Positions 59,197 through 64,000 of a DNA stretch of 64,000 bases are shown here, in pieces. The notes below the pieces were generated by a model. That model worked only from the letters and a program-made list of their open reading frames with translations, made no database searches and was not told the DNA's origin. Made by a program: the position numbers and the translations under genes. Each line of letters starts with the position of its first letter. Position 1 is the stretch's first letter. Source of the DNA: Mangrovimonas spongiae. Its GTDB lineage: Bacteria; Bacteroidota; Bacteroidia; Flavobacteriales; Flavobacteriaceae. The stretch spans positions 310,001 to 374,000 of the forward strand of contig NZ_RWBG01000002.1 of the NCBI RefSeq assembly GCF_003944795.1, written 5' to 3'.

Positions 59197-61059
59197 GTGA
59201 ATTATTTAACCGTTGAAAACATATCTAAGTCTTATGGCGAACGCACCTTGTTTCAAGACATTTCTTTTAGTCTACACAAGGATCAAAAAGTAGCGTTAGT
59301 CGCCAAAAATGGTACTGGAAAAACCTCTATTTTAAATATGCTTGCCGGTAGAGATGTCCCCGATACAGGACAGATTATCTATAGAAACAACTTGCAAGTA
59401 GCGTTCCTGCCACAGGAACCCGAATTAGATGAAACACTAACTATAGAAGCCAGTATTTTTAATACTAATAATCCGACGCTTAAAATTATTAAGCAATACG
59501 AACACGCTTTAAACCACCCTGAAGACACCAAAGCATACCAAAAGGCTTTTGATTTAATGGATGCTAACAATGCTTGGGATTTTGAAACGCAATACCGCCA
59601 AATTTTATCACAACTACAGCTAAACGATATTACCCAAACGGTTAGTAAACTCTCTGGTGGACAAAAACGACGGTTAGCTTTGGCCTTGGCGTTATTAAAA
59701 AAACCCGATATTCTTATTTTAGATGAGCCTACCAACCATTTGGACTTAGAGATGATTGAATGGTTAGAAAGTTTTTTTGCTAAAACTCCCATGACCTTGT
59801 TTATGGTTACTCACGATCGTTATTTTTTAGAGCGTGTTTGCAACGAAATTCTTGAATTAGATCATGGCCAATTGTATAGCTACAAAGGCAACTATAGTTA
59901 TTATCTTGAGCAACGCGATGCTAGAATAGAGCGTGAGACCATAGAAACGGGCAAAGCCCAACAACTATACAAAAAAGAACTTGATTGGATGCGTCGTCAA
60001 CCTAAAGCGCGAACCACCAAATCCAAATCACGAATAGACGACTTTAAAAGCATCAAACAACAAGCTAAAAAACGTCGCAACGATCATGAAGTGCAGTTAG
60101 AACTTAACATGGAACGCTTGGGCAATAAGGTGGTCGAATTTCATAATGTCTCGTTACGTTATGGTGAGAATGTACTTTTAGATCAGTTTAATTACAACTT
60201 TCAAAATGGCGAACGTCTAGGTATTATTGGTAAAAATGGCTCAGGAAAGTCAACCTTTTTAAACCTGCTTACACAAACCGCCACGCCCGACTCAGGAAAA
60301 ATTATTATTGGAGAAACCGTAAAATTTGGCTACTACACCCAAAAAGGCATCCCCATTAAACCGCAGCAAAAGGTAATAGATGTTATTAAAGCCTTTGGGG
60401 ATTACATTCCGCTAAAAAAAGGAAAACAAATTAGCGCCCAACAACTTCTAGAACGGTTTTTATTTGACCGTAAAAAGCAATATGATTTTGTGGAAAAACT
60501 TAGTGGCGGCGAGCGTAAACGTTTATATTTATGCACTGTTTTAATTCAAAACCCTAATGTGCTTATCTTAGATGAGCCCACTAACGATTTAGACATTGTA
60601 ACGCTTAATGTGCTTGAAAGCTTCCTTTTAGATTTTCCTGGATGCTTAATTGTGGTATCGCACGATCGTTATTTTATGGATAAAATTACCGACCACTTAT
60701 TTGTATTTAAAGGCCAAGGTGTGGTTGAAGATTTTCCTGGCAATTATAGTGACTATCGCACTTATGAAAGCAGTCAACCACAAACAGATACTTCTAGCAC
60801 CTCCAACAAGGAGAAAAAAAATTGGCGAGAAGATAGTGGCAGCAAACTCTCTTACAACGAACAAAAAGAACTTAAAGCCATAGAAAGTAAGCTAAAAGAT
60901 CTTGAACATGATAAGAAGACTTTAGAAACTCAATTTCACGATACTAGCTTATCGCAAGAGGCTATCACCGAACTCTCGCAAAAGTTACAGAATATCATGG
61001 ATACTATTGATACCAAAGAAGCGCGTTGGCTAGAACTGGTTGAAAAACTAGAAGACTAA
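59197..61059 (+). CDS. ABC-F family ATPase (Uup-like)
   Basis: A 620-residue soluble protein with two ABC domains in one chain and no membrane segment. First domain: KNGTGKTS, LSGGQKRRLALALALL, LILDEPTNHLD. Second: GKNGSGKST, LSGGERKRLYLC, LILDEPTNDLD. A linker (KKELDWMRRQPKARTTKSKS) and a C-terminal coiled coil (about 555-620) match Uup, which acts on ribosomes or branched DNA intermediates. The start is GTG; the second codons NYLTVENISKSYG align with the family. It overlaps the next gene by one base (TAATG). Confidence 0.92.
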   Translation: MNYLTVENISKSYGERTLFQDISFSLHKDQKVALVAKNGTGKTSILNMLAGRDVPDTGQIIYRNNLQVAFLPQEPELDETLTIEASIFNTNNPTLKIIKQYEHALNHPEDTKAYQKAFDLMDANNAWDFETQYRQILSQLQLNDITQTVSKLSGGQKRRLALALALLKKPDILILDEPTNHLDLEMIEWLESFFAKTPMTLFMVTHDRYFLERVCNEILELDHGQLYSYKGNYSYYLEQRDARIERETIETGKAQQLYKKELDWMRRQPKARTTKSKSRIDDFKSIKQQAKKRRNDHEVQLELNMERLGNKVVEFHNVSLRYGENVLLDQFNYNFQNGERLGIIGKNGSGKSTFLNLLTQTATPDSGKIIIGETVKFGYYTQKGIPIKPQQKVIDVIKAFGDYIPLKKGKQISAQQLLERFLFDRKKQYDFVEKLSGGERKRLYLCTVLIQNPNVLILDEPTNDLDIVTLNVLESFLLDFPGCLIVVSHDRYFMDKITDHLFVFKGQGVVEDFPGNYSDYRTYESSQPQTDTSSTSNKEKKNWREDSGSKLSYNEQKELKAIESKLKDLEHDKKTLETQFHDTSLSQEAITELSQKLQNIMDTIDTKEARWLELVEKLED

Positions 61060-61829
61060 TGTGGTATCGCATAAAAACATATCTCCGTTTTTTATGGCAA
61101 TCTACCAATCAGCATGGGGTACATTCACCTTTTGTGTATCAACTAGTTACAACGTGTTTTTATGACACCAAATCCTATACTGCTTATAAAGCATTAAAAG
61201 CTTACAAAAAGCAACTTTTAAAAAACAATACTATTATTTCGGTCACCGACTTAGGACCAGGATCGCAACAAAGTAATACACCAAAACGCCACGTAGCTAC
61301 TATAGCCAAACACTCAGGGTCTACCCTAGCAAGAACCAAATTTTTATATCGGTTAACCCAATACTTTGCGTGTAAAACCTCCTTAGAACTTGGTACGTCT
61401 TTAGGATTGGCCACTCAAGCCCTTTGCTTAGGACATAAAAACAACCATATTACCACTATTGAGGGCTGTCCAAAATTATCGGAAATAGCACAAAAAAACC
61501 TCCTTCAATACCATAAGCAACTCACTTTTATAACAGGTGATTTTTATAAAACACTCAAACAAATATCGCATCCCACCTATGATATAATTTTTTTTGATGG
61601 TAACCATACTAAAAAAGCCACCTTATCGTATTTCGAAATCTTATTAAACCACACTCACAACGATACCCTATTTATTTTTGATGATATTTATTGGAGCAAA
61701 GACATGACCGAAGCTTGGGAAACCATTAAACAACACCCTAAAGTTACTGTAACCATCGACACCTATTTTTGGGGGCTTGTCTTTTTTAGAACAGAACAAG
61801 CGAAACAGCATTTTAAAATTAGGTTATAA
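61059..61829 (+). CDS. Class I SAM-dependent O-methyltransferase-like protein
   Basis: A 256-residue protein. The N-terminus WQSTNQHGVHSPFVYQLVTT is a conserved feature of a Bacteroidota methyltransferase group. The core has TSLELGTSLGLATQALCLGH as motif I, TTIEGCPKLSEIAQKNLL, and DIIFFDGNHTKKATLSYFE like catechol-type O-methyltransferases. It is translationally coupled to the ABC-F gene by a one-base overlap. The substrate is unknown. Confidence 0.82.
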   Translation: MWYRIKTYLRFLWQSTNQHGVHSPFVYQLVTTCFYDTKSYTAYKALKAYKKQLLKNNTIISVTDLGPGSQQSNTPKRHVATIAKHSGSTLARTKFLYRLTQYFACKTSLELGTSLGLATQALCLGHKNNHITTIEGCPKLSEIAQKNLLQYHKQLTFITGDFYKTLKQISHPTYDIIFFDGNHTKKATLSYFEILLNHTHNDTLFIFDDIYWSKDMTEAWETIKQHPKVTVTIDTYFWGLVFFRTEQAKQHFKIRL

Positions 61830-61895
61830 AACACTTTCAATTCGCTATATTACTTGTTACCTTTAGCCTGTTGTAAAAACGTTATTTAACATATC

Positions 61896-62468
61896 ATGAA
61901 GGTATACACAAAAACAGGCGACAAGGGTACCACAGCATTATTTGGTGGCACGCGTGTTCCTAAACATCATATTCGCATAGAAAGTTACGGTACGGTTGAC
62001 GAACTTAACTCCTACATTGGACTTATTAGAGATCAGGACATTGCCCCAAGATATAAAGACTTACTTACCCAAATTCAAGATCGCTTATTTACATTAGGCG
62101 CTATTTTGGCTACCGACCCTGAAAAAGCCACCTTGAAAAACGGTAAAGAACGTTTAAATATTCCTAAAATTTCTGAGGCTGATATTACTTTGTTAGAAAC
62201 CGAAATGGATACCATGAACGATGCCTTACCTCCTATGACGCATTTTGTGCTACCAGGAGGTCATCAAACGGTGTCATTCTGTCACATTACACGTTGTGTT
62301 TGTAGACGTGCCGAACGTTTAGCCACAGCATTACACGAATTGGAACCCATTGATACGCATGTTTTAATGTACTTAAACCGTCTTTCTGACTACCTTTTTG
62401 TATTGGCACGAAAGTTGACACATGACTTAAACGCCGAGGAAATTAAGTGGATTCCTGAGAAATCATAA
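61896..62468 (+). CDS. PduO-type cob(I)alamin adenosyltransferase
   Basis: A 190-residue protein making adenosylcobalamin from cob(I)alamin and ATP. The N-terminal ATP-binding motif TKTGDKGTTALFGGTRVPK is complete, followed by SYGTVDELNSYIG, and late CRRAERLAT and LNRLSDYLFVLAR form the cobalamin side. These are the full PduO/EutT-type signatures. It is a single gene, not next to other cobalamin genes. Confidence 0.94.
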   Translation: MKVYTKTGDKGTTALFGGTRVPKHHIRIESYGTVDELNSYIGLIRDQDIAPRYKDLLTQIQDRLFTLGAILATDPEKATLKNGKERLNIPKISEADITLLETEMDTMNDALPPMTHFVLPGGHQTVSFCHITRCVCRRAERLATALHELEPIDTHVLMYLNRLSDYLFVLARKLTHDLNAEEIKWIPEKS

Positions 62469-62552
62469 TCCATTAAAAATCAAATTATTTCCAAAAAATT
62501 CCTTGGAAACGACACGTTCTTTGTATTATTGAGTAAATAATTCAATTTTTTC

Positions 62553-62582
62553 TTGACTTTTTAACGTAAAAATTTATTTTTG
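62553..62582 (+). promoter_or_regulatory. Promoter of the DUF2795 gene
   Basis: TTG (62553-62555), 19 bp, then a perfect TATTTTTG (62575-62582), 23 bp before the ATG. Confidence 0.65.
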
Positions 62583-62605
62583 CAAAAATTTAAAACGAAT
62601 TACAA

Positions 62606-62827
62606 ATGTATTGGACATTAGAATTAGCATCCTACTTAAGTGATGCTCCTTGGCCAGCTACTAAAGATGAGCTGATTGATTATTCTATCAGGACTGGAGC
62701 CCCACTTGAAGTAGTAGAAAACCTTCAATCTATAGAAGATGAAGGTGATCAATACGAATCGATCCAGGAAATCTGGCCGGACTATCCAACAGATGAAGAT
62801 TACCTCTGGAACGAGGACGAATATTAA
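62606..62827 (+). CDS. DUF2795 family small acidic protein
   Basis: A 73-residue acidic protein of the DUF2795 family, recognised from WTLELASYLSDAPWPATKDE and LIDYSIRTGAPLEVVENLQS, ending in an acidic tail (PTDEDYLWNEDEY). The function is unknown; its presence before secA is a feature I associate with Flavobacteriia. It has its own promoter and terminator, so it is a compact, probably well expressed, single-gene unit. Confidence 0.9.
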   Translation: MYWTLELASYLSDAPWPATKDELIDYSIRTGAPLEVVENLQSIEDEGDQYESIQEIWPDYPTDEDYLWNEDEY

Positions 62828-62840
62828 ATATGAAAACAAC

Positions 62841-62869
62841 AAAAAAGTCTCTCTAAGGAGACTTTTTTT
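62841..62869 (+). terminator. Intrinsic terminator after DUF2795
   Basis: An 11-bp perfect stem AAAAAAGTCTC/GAGACTTTTTT with a 6-base loop TCTAAG, ending in a T run. Confidence 0.88.
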
Positions 62870-62975
62870 GTTGCACAGTATATCAACAAAAAATTGTTTC
62901 TTTTTTAACTACAAAAAGAAGCATATAACATATGGGCATTAACCAATAGGGAACCTGCCTTAAAACATAACACAC

Positions 62976-64000
62976 ATGAGTTTTTTAGATTCAGTATTAA
63001 AACTGTTTGTCGGAGACAAATCCAAACAAGACGTTAAGGCTATTATGCCTATCGTAACTAAAATAAAATCTTTCGAAAGCGCTATGGAAGGCTTATCTCA
63101 CGATGAGTTAAGAGCCAAAACCGAGTACTTTAAAACAAAAATTACCGAAGCCAGGCAACCATTTAACGAGACTATAGACAGTCTTCTAAAAGATATAGAA
63201 GCGACTGAAGATATAGATAAACGCGATGAGATTTATCAAGAAATCGACAAAGTTAAAGATGATATTTATACTGCTACGGAAGCCGTTTTAAACGACATCC
63301 TTCCTGAAGCTTTTGCTGTAGTTAAAGAAACTGCTAAGCGTTTTGCTAATAACACGTCTTTAACCGTATCGGCTACAGCTTTCGACAGAGAATTATCGGG
63401 CGATAAAACATACGTTGCTCTAGAAGATGATAAAGCCATTTGGGCCAACTCTTGGGATGCTGCTGGAAAACCTATTACTTGGGACATGGTTCATTACGAT
63501 GTTCAGTTAATAGGCGGTGTGGCGATGCACCAAGGTAAAATTGCCGAAATGCAAACTGGTGAAGGTAAAACTTTAGTGGCCACATTACCTGTTTATCTTA
63601 ATGCTTTAGCGGGCAAAGGCGTGCACTTAGTTACCGTAAACGATTACTTAGCAAAACGTGATAGCGCGTGGATGGCACCTATTTTTGAGTTTCATGGATT
63701 AACTGTAGATTGTATAGATTACCATAAACCTAACTCGGCAGCACGTAAAAAAGCTTATAACGCCGATATTACCTACGGAACAAATAACGAGTTTGGATTT
63801 GATTACCTACGCGATAACATGTCGCACTCACCAGACGATTTAGTACAACGTCCACATCACTTTGCTATTGTGGATGAGGTGGATTCGGTATTAATTGATG
63901 ATGCACGTACACCGTTAATTATCTCTGGCCCTATACCAAAAGGCGATCGCCATGAATTTAATGAGCTTAAACCTAAAGTAGATGATATTGTTACCGTACA
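62976..64000 (+). CDS. secA: Preprotein translocase ATPase SecA (N-terminal part, cut by window edge)
   Basis: The plus-strand frame opens at ATG 62976 and stays open to the window end, about 341 residues. SecA features: N-terminus [29 protein letters not shown], then [20 protein letters not shown] with Walker A TGEGKT (residues 194-199), [26 protein letters not shown] and the DEVD motif at 300-303. The long acidic-basic insertion near residues 70-125 is typical of Bacteroidota SecA. It drives post-translational export through SecYEG. Confidence 0.96.
   Translation, partial: MSFLDSVLKLFVGDKSKQDVKAIMPIVTKIKSFESAMEGLSHDELRAKTEYFKTKITEARQPFNETIDSLLKDIEATEDIDKRDEIYQEIDKVKDDIYTATEAVLNDILPEAFAVVKETAKRFANNTSLTVSATAFDRELSGDKTYVALEDDKAIWANSWDAAGKPITWDMVHYDVQLIGGVAMHQGKIAEMQTGEGKTLVATLPVYLNALAGKGVHLVTVNDYLAKRDSAWMAPIFEFHGLTVDCIDYHKPNSAARKKAYNADITYGTNNEFGFDYLRDNMSHSPDDLVQRPHHFAIVDEVDSVLIDDARTPLIISGPIPKGDRHEFNELKPKVDDIVTV

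Noticed and set aside
62739-62942. 67-codon plus-strand frame overlapping DUF2795
   Set aside because: It runs through the DUF2795 gene in another frame and across its terminator.
1-64000. tRNA, rRNA, IS transposase, phage integrase, replication origin
   Set aside because: None was recognised on either strand by eye; a tRNAscan or ISfinder run would be decisive.

Overview
The window looks like a chromosomal segment of a marine Flavobacteriaceae bacterium (Bacteroidota). The DNA is AT-rich. Several upstream regions carry the Bacteroidota-type promoter (TTG, about 18-20 bp, TAnnTTTG) and I saw no clear Shine-Dalgarno sequences. The gene content also fits: a PorV/PorQ-family outer-membrane protein, a DUF4105 protein, a cyclophilin-FKBP fusion and DUF2795. 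Both ends cut genes: a bile acid:sodium symporter homologue on the left and secA on the right.

Layout. 1-11.7 kb is ordinary core genome: CsaA-like protein, thioredoxin-fold protein, fused prolyl isomerase, RecQ, then kpsF-tatC-AhpD-like-lptB on the plus strand, DUF808 and pssA on the minus strand, and a PorV/PorQ-like gene with a DUF4105 gene. 11.7-59.1 kb is one very large surface-polysaccharide locus, almost all on the minus strand and therefore read from wza (59.1 kb) towards the initiating sugar transferase (11.7 kb). 59.2-64 kb returns to housekeeping genes: an ABC-F ATPase, a methyltransferase, a PduO-type cobalamin adenosyltransferase, DUF2795 and secA.

The polysaccharide locus has an export module (Wza lipoprotein, Wzc tyrosine kinase, Wzm/Wzt ABC transporter with a C-terminal extension on Wzt). 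Its UDP-HexNAc dehydrogenase and 4-epimerase suggest UDP-GalNAc-uronate. It also has an aminotransferase and a WbqC-like protein (amino-deoxysugar), about 18 glycosyltransferases, one acyltransferase, three P-loop sulfotransferase-like proteins, two asparagine-synthase homologues (possible uronate amidation), two SAM methyltransferases within the glycosyltransferase run plus a zinc-ribbon one, an O-antigen ligase/polymerase-fold protein and a WcaJ/WbaP-type initiating transferase. No Wzx flippase is visible. The inference is a sulfated and possibly amidated acidic polysaccharide.

The locus is broken by gene-poor gaps at 28.3-31.8, 49.6-51.0, 51.9-53.0 and 54.0-54.5 kb, which hold nearly all the unusual DNA. 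These include (i) four copies of a 154-163 bp element whose stems differ in sequence but keep the same predicted fold, (ii) short dispersed elements with constant ends (TGTCAT...ATCT) and hairpin interiors, two modules of which bracket a GIY-YIG gene, (iii) four decayed copies of the 5' end of wzt stacked between wzm and wzt, (iv) degenerate 7-bp tandem arrays, (v) an 11-bp four-unit array, and (vi) roughly 400-bp direct repeats around a parDE toxin-antitoxin pair. The structured element is the strongest candidate for something undescribed, although the known Flavo-1 RNA family must be excluded first.
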